A DNA stretch of 19,216 bases from CAKSQF01 sp964568425 (GCA_964568425.1 CAZMPO010000025.1:1-19216); one strand, 5' to 3'. Positions 1 through 6,895 are shown, counted from the first letter of the stretch. Numbers and translations are program-made. Notes: generated from the sequence alone by a model not told the origin.

Positions 1-47
1 GCAATTTGCTAAATTTTTTGTTTTTTCATGTGTCTACTCTAAGGGGA

Positions 48-341
48 TTATATCAGATCACCGGAGCGCTTTATTTGATTAAGAAGCATTCCAACGTACA
101 GGAAAAGAGGGATTTCTGCCGCAGCAATGGGATCGACATACCATCTGACCAAGCTGAATCGCATAAGCACGGTGACAAGTATCGGTGTCATAACAAAAAG
201 TACGCCGTAAGTTACTGCGATCACAGAACCAAGGTCATCGTGTTTTTTCAAGACAAGGGATGCTGAACAGAAGAATGCCATATAGACAGCTATGGTCAGT
301 GTGTAATACAGAAAGTGAAAAATGATGTGATTCTTTTTCAT
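48..341 (-). CDS. small hydrophobic membrane protein, unknown function
   Basis: I do not recognise this 97-residue protein. It starts MKKNH and has hydrophobic stretches at about residues 5-30 and 38-62, plus a weaker one at 72-88, so it probably spans the membrane two or three times. Charged residues are few and sit between these segments (KKHDD near 32-36). It is complete: a TAA stop closes it at 48-50. The ribosome binding site is weak (an AGAGATGG-like stretch before ATG 341). It lies 67 bp downstream of the VanZ-like gene on the same strand, so it could be the last gene of that operon, although an inverted repeat sits in the gap. The opposite-strand frame over the same bases looks like a shadow. 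Confidence is moderate because the gene is short and unassigned. Confidence 0.5.
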   Translation of the reverse strand: MKKNHIIFHFLYYTLTIAVYMAFFCSASLVLKKHDDLGSVIAVTYGVLFVMTPILVTVLMRFSLVRWYVDPIAAAEIPLFLYVGMLLNQIKRSGDLI

Positions 342-361
342 GGTTTGCCATCTCTTTTCTG

Positions 362-399
362 TTTCGTCAAAAAGGTGTAAATACGAATTTCTGACGAAA
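362..399. repeat. inverted repeat between vanZ-like gene and small membrane gene
   Basis: TTTCGTCA (362-369) and TGACGAAA (392-399) are perfect 8-bp arms around a 22-nt loop that contains a smaller AAAT/ATTT pairing. The repeat lies in the gap after the VanZ-like stop at 409. No T-run follows in either direction, so it is more likely an RNA processing or stabilising hairpin, or an operator, than a classical terminator. The function is unknown. Confidence 0.5.
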
Positions 400-408
400 G
401 GGCAATAT

Positions 409-942
409 TTACGCTTTATTCTTTTTCCCTTTGACTGATTTTATTATTGCATAGATCAAGGCAAGGATGCCGAGCATGATCAGAATGCCGCAAGCTCCGC
501 CGAGGGTGTCTATTGCAACGTCAAAAAGCGCGGGCGATCTGCCGTCGACGAATTTTTGGTGAAATTCATCCGACATAGCATAGAGTAAGCAGACGAGCAG
601 TGACAGACCGATCTTTGTCGGACGGATGCCGCCGCTTGACGAAAACGCCGCCATCAGGAGCGCACCGAGGATGAAAAATTCGGTGAAATGTCCCGTCTTG
701 CGCACGATCGTGCCCATCACGCTGAGTGCGGCGACCTTCTCTTTTTCTTCGAGCTTGTCGTAGTCCTCGATTATCTCCGAGGCGACCTTTTCGGTGATCT
801 TTCCGCTCGTTTGGGCGGATTTTTCGTCATTTTCCGCCGAAAAGCTGAATATCACGCCCATCCAAATAATGACGAGCACCCACAGCACGATGCTGATCGG
901 CGACAGTCTGCTAAGTATCTTTTTTGTTTTGTTATCAGTCAT
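409..942 (-). CDS. VanZ-like family membrane protein
   Basis: This 177-residue protein has the VanZ-family layout. There is an N-terminal membrane segment (about 16-35) ending in FSFSAEN, the motif RKTGHFTEF at 81-89, further membrane segments at about 86-102 and 108-124, the signature DEFHQ (125-129) with FVDGRSP and two spaced aspartates (131-145), and a last membrane segment at about 146-167. VanZ in enterococci gives low-level teicoplanin resistance by an unsettled mechanism; most Clostridia VanZ-like proteins have no known role, so no resistance is claimed. I chose ATG 942 (MTDNKTKK) rather than an upstream in-frame start because the family begins there and AAGAGG precedes it. The start overlaps the upstream phosphatase gene by 8 nt (ATGACTGA), so the two are probably translationally coupled. 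Confidence 0.85.
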   Translation of the reverse strand: MTDNKTKKILSRLSPISIVLWVLVIIWMGVIFSFSAENDEKSAQTSGKITEKVASEIIEDYDKLEEKEKVAALSVMGTIVRKTGHFTEFFILGALLMAAFSSSGGIRPTKIGLSLLVCLLYAMSDEFHQKFVDGRSPALFDVAIDTLGGACGILIMLGILALIYAIIKSVKGKKNKA

Positions 943-1666
943 AAAAGAGCCTCTTGTTCTCAAGTATTCTTGATGCGTTGTCGCAGAAGTAGTCGAGCGT
1001 TTTTGGGGACAGCTTTGCCACGAGCTTTTTGAAATTGTCATAATTTCGCTCGGTCGGATCGTGCAGATCGCTTCCGATCAGGTGTACGGCATCGTTTTTG
1101 ACGAGATTCGAAAACTGCGATCTGCCGAATATGCCGGACGCGTACAGATCGGCATTGACCTGCGCGATATAGCCCTGCGAGATGAGATTTTCCGAATGAT
1201 TTTTCGCATAACGCTCGATGTGCGCGATGATCGGGATGATCTTGTGCCGTGACTCAAGCTCGCACAGCGCGTCGTATATCCTGTTCGACCATCCCGAGTC
1301 AAAGAGCGGCATCTCGGTGAGCATGTAATCTGTCCCCGCGATCGACAGCGCGCGGAGCTTTCTCGGCGACAGCTCGTTTATCATGTCGGGCTCGAGCGAG
1401 ACCTCGGCGGCAAGCGTGATCTTGATGTCATCTATCCCGAGAGATGCAAGCCTTGAGACGAGCAGATCGTATCCCTCATCGCGCCGCCTCAAAAAATCAT
1501 CGATCGGGTCACAATGGAAATAATAGTGCGGCGTCGCAACTATGTCGGTTATGCCGATCTCTCTTGCGCGCTCGATCATACAGAGCGATGTTTCGATATC
1601 GGCGCACCCGTGGTCGACCCCCGGGAGTATGTGCGCGTGAAAGTCTATGAGCCTTTTTTTATTCAT
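935..1666 (-). CDS. CpsB/YwqE-like PHP-domain protein tyrosine phosphatase
   Basis: This is a complete 243-residue PHP-fold metallophosphatase of the CpsB/YwqE family, which dephosphorylates tyrosine kinases that control capsule or exopolysaccharide export. The metal ligands are in their usual order: DFHAHILPGVDHG (His10, His12), ATPHY (His47), AEVSLEP (Glu88), TEMP (Glu118), AHIERY (His149) and GSDLHD (Asp200, His202). The common PGVDDG motif reads PGVDHG here. The start is ATG 1666, after a 10-nt perfect match to the anti-Shine-Dalgarno (GGAGGTGATC) 2 nt upstream. No tyrosine kinase or capsule gene is visible, so the target is unknown. It overlaps the VanZ-like gene by 8 nt. A general PHP phosphoesterase is the alternative, but the family match is good. 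Confidence 0.85.
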   Translation of the reverse strand: MNKKRLIDFHAHILPGVDHGCADIETSLCMIERAREIGITDIVATPHYYFHCDPIDDFLRRRDEGYDLLVSRLASLGIDDIKITLAAEVSLEPDMINELSPRKLRALSIAGTDYMLTEMPLFDSGWSNRIYDALCELESRHKIIPIIAHIERYAKNHSENLISQGYIAQVNADLYASGIFGRSQFSNLVKNDAVHLIGSDLHDPTERNYDNFKKLVAKLSPKTLDYFCDNASRILENKRLFYD

Positions 1667-1742
1667 CAGATCACCTCCGAGCGGATCTTGTCCTTCCGCC
1701 GTTCTGTCTTGTGCTTTACCTACTAATATATCTATTATGTCT

Positions 1743-1770
1743 ATTATACCATATTTTTGAAATTTGTAAA
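1743..1770 (-). promoter_or_regulatory. promoter for the phosphatase/VanZ operon
   Basis: On the minus strand, TTTACA (1770-1765) lies 16 bp from TATAAT (1748-1743), with TGG before the -10 (extended -10). TCTATTAT occurs twice on the plus strand with a 9-bp period (1731-1738 and 1740-1747), which gives a second -10-like CATAAT just downstream. The start codon at 1666 is about 70 nt beyond the expected transcription start. Confidence 0.65.
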
Positions 1771-1777
1771 GGGATTT

Positions 1778-1807
1778 TTGAATTATTTTTCATTTTGCGG
1801 GGATAAT
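1778..1807 (+). promoter_or_regulatory. candidate enolase promoter
   Basis: TTGAAT (1778-1783) and GATAAT (1802-1807) are spaced 18 bp apart in the AT-rich gap before eno. Both boxes are imperfect, but nothing better placed is visible between the divergent phosphatase promoter and the start codon at 1860. Confidence 0.45.
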
Positions 1808-1859
1808 GTTCACAGAAATACTGTTTTTATTCGATCAGAGCAAAAGGAGAGCTTGTAAA

Positions 1860-3134
1860 ATGATCAAAACGACCGATCGCACGATAAAAAGAATATTCGC
1901 AAGGCAGATACTTGATTCAAGGGGCGTGCCGACAGTCGAGACGACAGTTACGCTCGCATGCGGCACGATCGGCACGGCATCCGTTCCGTCGGGCGCGTCG
2001 ACCGGCGAGTACGAGGCACACGAGCTTCGCGACGGCGGGAGCGGCTATCTCGGCAGATCGGTACTCGGAGCGGTAAAGAATATTAATTCGGTGATCGCAC
2101 CCGAGCTTGTTGGGGTGTGCGCCGACGATCAGTATGCCGCCGATATGAAGATGATCGCTCTTGACGGGAGCAAAAACAAGAGAGTGCTCGGCGCGAACGC
2201 ACTGCTCGCCGTCTCGCTTGCCATATCCCGCGCCGCCGCGACATCATACGGCATGCCGCTCTATGTCTATCTCGGCGGAAGGAACGCAAGGGTCATGCCT
2301 GTGCCGATGATGAACATCATAAACGGCGGCGCGCACGCATCGAACAATCTCGAAATTCAGGAATTTATGATCTGTCCGCACGCTGCCGAGAGCTTTGCCG
2401 ATGCCATGAAGATCGCCGTCGAGGTGTACGGTACGCTTAAATCGATCCTGCTGTCCGAGGGAATGTCGGTCTCACTCGGCGACGAGGGCGGATTTGCGCC
2501 AAATCTTGCCTCGGATGAAGATGCGCTCAGATTGATAGTTCGCGCCATAGGCGAGGCAGGTTATGAGCCGGGGGTCGATGTGTCGATCGCGATAGATGCC
2601 GCCGCCAGCGAATGGGCAAAGGGAGGGGAATATCTGCTCCCGAAAAGCGGTCGCAGTGTCGATGCAAAAGACCTGCTCTCATACTATGCCGAGCTCTGCG
2701 GGAGCTATCCGATCGTGTCTATAGAAGACCCGTTTTCCGAAAATGATATGCCCTCGTTTAAGATGATGACCGAGCGTATGCGAAATGTGCAGATCGTCGG
2801 CGATGATCTCTTTGTCACAAACACAGAGCGACTTCGCGAGGGAATGAGGGCAGGTGCGGCAAACGCAATACTGATAAAGCCAAATCAGATCGGCACGCTG
2901 ACCGAAACGCTTGACGCGATAAGACTTGCCGCATCGGGCGGATATCGAGCGATCATATCGCACAGGAGCGGTGAGACCGAGGATACAGCCATTGCCGATA
3001 TCGCCGTGGCACTCGGTACGGGACAGATCAAAGCGGGAGCACCCGCAAGAGGCGAGCGTGTCTGCAAGTACAATCGACTCTTAAGAATAGAAGAATCGCT
3101 CGGCAGATCGGCAATCTACGGTATTCCGAAATAA
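1860..3134 (+). CDS. eno: enolase (phosphopyruvate hydratase)
   Basis: Enolase converts 2-phosphoglycerate to phosphoenolpyruvate in cytosolic glycolysis. The protein is 424 residues, close to the usual 430. Recognisable parts are GASTGEYEAHELRDG (45-59), the substrate loop with His159, Glu168 and Glu209 (DEGG), magnesium ligands Asp246, Glu289 and Asp315/316, Lys340 in ILIKPNQIG, SHRSGETED (367-375) and Lys391 in GQIKAG. All catalytic and metal residues are present. ATG 1860 is chosen over the in-frame start 18 codons upstream because AAAAGGAGA sits at the right distance and the family begins there. One oddity is DSRGVPTVE where almost all enolases have RGNPTVE. No other glycolytic gene adjoins it. 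Whether this is the only enolase of the genome cannot be seen. Confidence 0.96.
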   Translation: MIKTTDRTIKRIFARQILDSRGVPTVETTVTLACGTIGTASVPSGASTGEYEAHELRDGGSGYLGRSVLGAVKNINSVIAPELVGVCADDQYAADMKMIALDGSKNKRVLGANALLAVSLAISRAAATSYGMPLYVYLGGRNARVMPVPMMNIINGGAHASNNLEIQEFMICPHAAESFADAMKIAVEVYGTLKSILLSEGMSVSLGDEGGFAPNLASDEDALRLIVRAIGEAGYEPGVDVSIAIDAAASEWAKGGEYLLPKSGRSVDAKDLLSYYAELCGSYPIVSIEDPFSENDMPSFKMMTERMRNVQIVGDDLFVTNTERLREGMRAGAANAILIKPNQIGTLTETLDAIRLAASGGYRAIISHRSGETEDTAIADIAVALGTGQIKAGAPARGERVCKYNRLLRIEESLGRSAIYGIPK

Positions 3135-3164
3135 CCGGGTGAAAGTCGACGGGCGATAAAGATC

Positions 3165-3207
3165 AAGACCGCATCAAATGCTGCATCGGAGCATTTGATA
3201 CGGTCTT
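3165..3207. terminator. long hairpin between convergent eno and asd
   Basis: Two 18-nt arms (3165-3182 and 3190-3207) pair with a single mismatch around a 7-nt loop. The hairpin lies between the eno stop (3134) and the asd stop (3227), so it could serve both transcripts. Neither flank carries a proper T-run (TTAAATATC on plus, GATCTTTATC on minus), so termination may be weak or it may instead protect the 3' ends. Confidence 0.65.
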
Positions 3208-3226
3208 AAATATCTTAAATAAAAGA

Positions 3227-4315
3227 TCAGTCCATGTATCCCTGCGCACAAAGAAGCTCGGCGATAAGGACCGCACCGCCTGCCGCGCCGCGGAGGGTGT
3301 TATGAGAGAGTCCGACAAATTTGTAATCGAAGAAAGAGTCCTCGCGGAGTCTGCCGACCGAGATGCCCATGCCGTTGTAAAGTCCGCGATCAAGTGCCGC
3401 CTGCGGTCTGTTGTCCTCTTCGAAATAGGTGATAAACTGCTCGGGAGCACTTGGCAGAGACAGCTCTTGCGGCAATCCCTTGAAGTCCTTCCACGCGGCA
3501 AGGATCTCCTCCTTTGAGGGCTTGTTCTTGAAGCTTACGAACACCGCTGCTGTGTGACCGTCGGTGACCGGGACTCTTATGCACTGCGTCGTGATGAGCG
3601 GAGCACTTGCAGGCACGATCTTGCCGTCGATCACATTGCCCCAGATGCGCAGCGGCTCCTTTTCGCTCTTTTCCTCTTCGCCGCCGATGTAGGGGATGAC
3701 ATTGTCCGCCATCTCGGGCCACTCGGCAAATGTCTTGCCTGCGCCCGATATCGCCTGATATGTCGTTGCGACGACGGTCGTCGGCTCGTATTTCAGAAGG
3801 GGCGTGAGAAGTGGAGCGTAGCTTTGTATCGAGCAGTTGGGCTTTACCGCAACAAATCCGCGCTTTGTGCCGAGTCTCTTTCGCTGAGATGCAATTACCT
3901 CAAGATGCTCGGGGTTTAACTCGGGCACGACCATCGGAACGTCGGGAGTCCATCTGTTTGCGCTGTTGTTCGAAACGACCGGGATCTCTGCCTTTGCGTA
4001 TTTTTCCTCAAGTGCGAGGATGTCGGTCTTTGGCATGTTGACCGCGCAGAAAACAAAATCGCAATTATCTGCCGCGATGTCGGTGCACTCGGAGTCAAAG
4101 ACTGTCATGTCGGCATATTTTTCGGGGATCGGGGAGGTCATCTTCCATCTGCCCTCAACCGCGTCCGAATATTTTTGCCCGGCACTGCGGCGGCTGGCAA
4201 AAAGAGCGGTAAGCTCAAACCAAGGGTGATTTTCAAGAAGAGTGAGAAAACGCTGACCGACCATTCCGGTGCATCCTATGACGCCGACTCTGTATTTTTT
4301 TTGCATGTTTTGCAT
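3227..4315 (-). CDS. asd: aspartate-semialdehyde dehydrogenase
   Basis: The enzyme reduces aspartyl phosphate to aspartate semialdehyde with NADPH, the branch point to lysine/diaminopimelate, threonine and methionine. The 362-residue protein starts with a Rossmann glycine motif, GVIGCTGMVGQ (11-21). It has the catalytic Cys161 in KPNCSIQ, the SGAGK segment (190-194), Arg247 and the catalytic His254 in RVPVTDGHT. The overall pattern (EGRWKM, NCSIQ, C-terminal SHNTLRGAAGG) is that of the branch of the family also found in archaea and fungi rather than the E. coli type. ATG 4315 has AAGGA 9-10 nt upstream; a second ATG three codons in is less well placed. It appears to be monocistronic, driven by its own promoter. 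Confidence 0.95.
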   Translation of the reverse strand: MQNMQKKYRVGVIGCTGMVGQRFLTLLENHPWFELTALFASRRSAGQKYSDAVEGRWKMTSPIPEKYADMTVFDSECTDIAADNCDFVFCAVNMPKTDILALEEKYAKAEIPVVSNNSANRWTPDVPMVVPELNPEHLEVIASQRKRLGTKRGFVAVKPNCSIQSYAPLLTPLLKYEPTTVVATTYQAISGAGKTFAEWPEMADNVIPYIGGEEEKSEKEPLRIWGNVIDGKIVPASAPLITTQCIRVPVTDGHTAAVFVSFKNKPSKEEILAAWKDFKGLPQELSLPSAPEQFITYFEEDNRPQAALDRGLYNGMGISVGRLREDSFFDYKFVGLSHNTLRGAAGGAVLIAELLCAQGYMD

Positions 4316-4347
4316 GATAAATTTCCTTTCGCACAGGTTTTTCTTGC

Positions 4348-4373
4348 AGGATGCGGCTTTTTTGCGGCATCCT
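4348..4373. repeat. hairpin in the asd leader
   Basis: AGGATGCGGC (4348-4357) and GCGGCATCCT (4364-4373) pair with one G-G mismatch around a T6 loop. On the minus strand this is a 5'-leader hairpin about 33 nt before the asd RBS. On the plus strand it is followed by TTTTGAATTTTTTT, which looks like an intrinsic terminator for transcription antisense to asd. Confidence 0.6.
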
Positions 4374-4398
4374 TTTGAATTTTTTTCTTTGAATTCTT

Positions 4399-4428
4399 AT
4401 TATACCACAAAAAATTCGGTTTTGTCAA
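4399..4428 (-). promoter_or_regulatory. asd promoter
   Basis: On the minus strand, TTGACA (4428-4423) and TATAAT (4404-4399) are both consensus, 18 bp apart, with a TGG extended -10. Transcription should start near 4392, giving a leader of about 75 nt. That is too short for a lysine riboswitch, and none was seen. Confidence 0.85.
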
Positions 4429-4497
4429 CCCAAAAACGAAAAAAATATTGAAATTTTTCAAAAATATTAACGTTCTACAAAAAGTTTTTCTAACATC

Positions 4498-4526
4498 TTG
4501 ACAAAACCGCAGAAATGATGTAAAAT
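4498..4526 (+). promoter_or_regulatory. promoter for the yicC-rsmB block
   Basis: TTGACA (4498-4503) and TAAAAT (4521-4526) are 17 bp apart. An overlapping consensus TATAAT (4526-4531) would need a 22-bp spacer, so the former pairing is preferred. The leader to ATG 4601 is about 65-70 nt. Confidence 0.7.
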
Positions 4527-4600
4527 ATAATGAAATAGTAAGATAATGGCGCATCGTGCCCTTTTGCATGAGGTCCGATGCAATGAAAGGAAGGTCGCCC

Positions 4601-5485
4601 ATGGCAAAAAGCATGACCGCGTTCGGAAGAGCGCGCCGCGAGCTTGACGGCAAGACGGTAACGGTCGAGATAAAAAGCGTCAACAGCAGATATCTTGATC
4701 TTCAGATTCGAACGAGCAGGATCTGCAGTCCGATCGAGGACAGGATAAAATCAAGGGTCAGTGCCGCACTCTCGCGAGGCAAGGTCGAACTGTCGATCAG
4801 TGTCGATCAGACGAAAAAATCAAATGCCGCAGTCGAGCTTGATACAGCATATGCCGAAAGCTACATAAACGCACTTCGAAAGCTTCGCGATACCTTTTCA
4901 CTCTCGGATGACATATCGGTGATGACCGTCGCCCAAAACAGGGATGTTTTCAGCGTGTCACTTGCCGAGGCTGATCTTGACCGTCTTTGGGAGGAGATCC
5001 TGCCCGTGCTCGACGAAGCACTTGAGTCATTCGATCGCATGCGTGCTGCGGAGGGTGAGCGACTGCACCTTGATCTTGTCGGCAAGAAGGAAAAGATACT
5101 TTCGCTTGTTGACCGTGTTGAACAGATGAGCGCGTCATCGGTTGACGGCTACAGAGAAAAGTTCGAGGCAAGGATCAGAAAGCTTATCGGCGAGAGCGGT
5201 GTCGAGATAGACGAGGCTCGAATTTTGACCGAGTGCGCGATCTACGCGGACAAGGTGGCGATCGATGAGGAGATCGTGCGACTTCGCAGCCATTTCGTCG
5301 CGTTTGACGAAATATTTGCCCAGAGCGAGCCGATCGGGCGTAAGCTTGACTTTTTGGTTCAGGAGATCAACCGTGAGACGAATACGATAGGCTCTAAGTG
5401 TACCGACAGCTCGATCGCACGAATAGTTGTCGATATCAAGAGCGAGATCGAAAAGATCCGCGAGCAGATACAGAATATTGAGTGA
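4601..5485 (+). CDS. yicC: YicC/YloC family endoribonuclease
   Basis: This 294-residue protein matches YicC/YloC over its length. It opens MAKSMTAFGRA, continues with VEIKSVNSRYLDL (about residues 23-35) and ends with the family's conserved C-terminal region (IGRKLDFLVQEINRETNT, SKCTDSSIARIVVDIKSEIEKIREQIQNIE). E. coli YicC and B. subtilis YloC are recently characterised endoribonucleases; YicC was linked to turnover of the small RNA RyhB. ATG 4601 has AAAGGAAGG 7 nt upstream and gives the family N terminus; the longer in-frame start at 4556 adds residues the family lacks. It is the first gene of the block and, as in B. subtilis, precedes remA. Confidence 0.93.
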   Translation: MAKSMTAFGRARRELDGKTVTVEIKSVNSRYLDLQIRTSRICSPIEDRIKSRVSAALSRGKVELSISVDQTKKSNAAVELDTAYAESYINALRKLRDTFSLSDDISVMTVAQNRDVFSVSLAEADLDRLWEEILPVLDEALESFDRMRAAEGERLHLDLVGKKEKILSLVDRVEQMSASSVDGYREKFEARIRKLIGESGVEIDEARILTECAIYADKVAIDEEIVRLRSHFVAFDEIFAQSEPIGRKLDFLVQEINRETNTIGSKCTDSSIARIVVDIKSEIEKIREQIQNIE

Positions 5486-5514
5486 TTTATATGATCTACA
5501 GGATTTATATGAAA

Positions 5515-5521
5515 AGAGGTG
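5515..5521 (+). promoter_or_regulatory. ribosome binding site that sets the remA start
   Basis: AGAGGTG lies 9 nt before TTG 5531. The in-frame GTG 5519 overlaps this site and has no Shine-Dalgarno of its own. GGGAGG at 5524-5529 is only 1 nt from the TTG, too close to be the main site. Confidence 0.6.
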
Positions 5522-5530
5522 TCGGGAGGC

Positions 5531-5830
5531 TTGTCCGCTAAGTTTATAAGCGTAGGATTTGGCAATTATGTTGCCGTGCAAAGAGTGATAAATGTAAGTT
5601 CACCCGAATCCGCTCCGATAAAGCGGCTCGTGCAGGATGCGAGAGATGCGGGATCGGTCATAGATGTGTCATGCGGAAAAAAGACGAAATCGGTCATCGT
5701 GACCGACAGCCGACATATCATACTCAGCGCACTCTCGACAGATGTCATTGCCTCAAGGCTCTGCGGCGATGATGACGCGCCCGAGAGCGATCAGCATCAC
5801 GAAAAAGGTCTTGAAGACGACTTGGGTTAA
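5531..5830 (+). CDS. remA: RemA-family regulator (DUF370)
   Basis: In B. subtilis RemA is a DNA-binding activator of biofilm matrix and osmoprotection genes that forms ring-shaped oligomers. This 99-residue protein aligns with it from the first residue: MSAKFISVGFGN against MTIKFINIGFGN, then the family core SPESAPIKRLVQDARD (24-39) and TDSRHIILSAL. The TTG start at 5531 is chosen because it gives exactly this alignment and a good RBS. Arg18, reported as a DNA contact in B. subtilis, is kept, but the arginine pair at 50-51 (GRRTR) is lysine here (GKKTK). The C-terminal tail from about 83 is acidic and histidine-containing, and differs from the Bacillus tail. It sits 45 bp after yicC and 20 bp before gmk, the conserved order. 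Confidence 0.92.
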   Translation: MSAKFISVGFGNYVAVQRVINVSSPESAPIKRLVQDARDAGSVIDVSCGKKTKSVIVTDSRHIILSALSTDVIASRLCGDDDAPESDQHHEKGLEDDLG

Positions 5831-5850
5831 AAAATAAGGAGATACGACAT

Positions 5851-6483
5851 ATGGCTATAACAGATAAAGGACTTCTTTTGGTGCTCTCCGGACCTGCGGG
5901 AACGGGCAAGGGAACTGTTGTTAAAAGCATCCTCGAAAAGGACAGCATGGTAAAGCTGTCCGTGTCCGCGACGACACGCTCGCCGCGACCGGGTGAGATC
6001 GACGGCGTGCATTACAGCTTTGTCACAAAAGAGGATTTTGAAAAAATGATCGACTCGGACGAAATGCTCGAGTATACAAACTACTGCGGCAATTATTACG
6101 GCACGCCCAAAAAGAGCGTGACCGATATGCTCGAGACCGGCATTTCGGTAATACTTGAGATCGAGCTTGAGGGCGCTCTCAATGTCCGACGCCTTTGCCC
6201 CGATGCGATAAGTGTTCTCCTGCTTCCGCCCGATTTTGCGACCCTTGAAGCAAGGCTTCGCGGACGCGGAACGAATACCGAGGATGATATTCGAAACAGA
6301 CTCGATCGCGCCCTGACCGAGGTCGGACATTTTTCGGACTACGATTACGTAGTTATAAACGATGACGGCAAAAGCTCGGATGCAGCTGACGAGATACTGC
6401 GAATACTCTTTGCGGAAAGACATCGAACCGCGCGAAACAAGAGCATCCCGAGCGATTTTTTTGCAGGCTCGAATAAAGACTGA
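5851..6483 (+). CDS. gmk: guanylate kinase
   Basis: Guanylate kinase phosphorylates GMP to GDP with ATP, in guanine nucleotide salvage and synthesis. The 210-residue protein has the P-loop GPAGTGKGT (14-22), the GMP-binding segment SATTRSPRPGE (38-48) with GVHYSF just after, an acidic EIELEGA stretch where the family has the DxD/Q-G-A region, and the lid with RLRGRGTNTEDDIRNRL. ATG 5851 is preceded by AAGGAG at 9 nt. The length is typical. The gene follows remA closely, as in most Firmicutes. The tail after about residue 190 is unremarkable. Confidence 0.96.
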   Translation: MAITDKGLLLVLSGPAGTGKGTVVKSILEKDSMVKLSVSATTRSPRPGEIDGVHYSFVTKEDFEKMIDSDEMLEYTNYCGNYYGTPKKSVTDMLETGISVILEIELEGALNVRRLCPDAISVLLLPPDFATLEARLRGRGTNTEDDIRNRLDRALTEVGHFSDYDYVVINDDGKSSDAADEILRILFAERHRTARNKSIPSDFFAGSNKD

Positions 6484-6544
6484 AATATCGACAATAACTC
6501 AAATACATACGATAAACATACAAAACAGATGAGGAGAGAATAAA

Positions 6545-6850
6545 ATGATTATCAAACCTACGATCGACCAGCTTTCAAAAGGGAAGTACAACCGCTACAC
6601 ACTCGTTCAGGCAACCGCCAAGGGTGCGCGCATGATCACGGACGAATATATGAGAGAGCGCGAGGTCGCCGAAAAGCTTATCGCCGGCAAAGAGACCGAC
6701 AAACCGATCATCCAGCTCGTCACACGCGAGTTTTGCGATGACAAGGCGGTAAGATCATCCATTAACCGTCTTTACAGCGGCGAATTTGTCATCAAAAACG
6801 CTCCGAGCATCGACGGAACGGTCGATGAAAAGGACGAGGACAACAAGTAA
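6545..6850 (+). CDS. rpoZ: DNA-directed RNA polymerase omega subunit
   Basis: Omega is the small subunit that helps assemble and stabilise RNA polymerase by holding the beta-prime C terminus. The 101-residue protein starts MIIKPTIDQLSKGKYNRYTL and continues with VQATAKGARMI, the conserved omega core, with the expected small helix rich in Arg and Glu after it. The C-terminal 25 residues are acidic and low in complexity, common in this family. ATG 6545 has GAGGAGA 7 nt upstream. Its place between gmk and priA supports the call. Confidence 0.93.
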   Translation: MIIKPTIDQLSKGKYNRYTLVQATAKGARMITDEYMREREVAEKLIAGKETDKPIIQLVTREFCDDKAVRSSINRLYSGEFVIKNAPSIDGTVDEKDEDNK

Positions 6851-6880
6851 AAAAGCAATACGACAAAAATCTTAAGAAAC

Positions 6881-6886
6881 GGGAGG
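6881..6886 (+). promoter_or_regulatory. ribosome binding site for the priA TTG start
   Basis: GGGAGG lies 9 nt before TTG 6896. An ATG at 6888 lies nearer but runs into a stop after two more codons, so it cannot start priA. Confidence 0.6.
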
Positions 6887-6895
6887 AATGGGACA

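Noticed and set aside
6..266. 86-codon plus frame at the left edge
   Set aside because: It overlaps the membrane protein gene on the other strand, has no Shine-Dalgarno and a composition unlike a folded protein.
409..942. Glycopeptide resistance gene
   Set aside because: VanZ-like proteins are common in Clostridia without vanA/vanB genes; none of those is here, so resistance is not supported.
4316..4398. Lysine or other riboswitch ahead of asd
   Set aside because: The leader from the mapped promoter is only about 75 nt with one simple hairpin, too short and lacking any riboswitch core.
5827..6423. 198-codon open frame on the minus strand over gmk
   Set aside because: It lies opposite the guanylate kinase P-loop and GMP-binding motifs and resembles no family; shadow frame.
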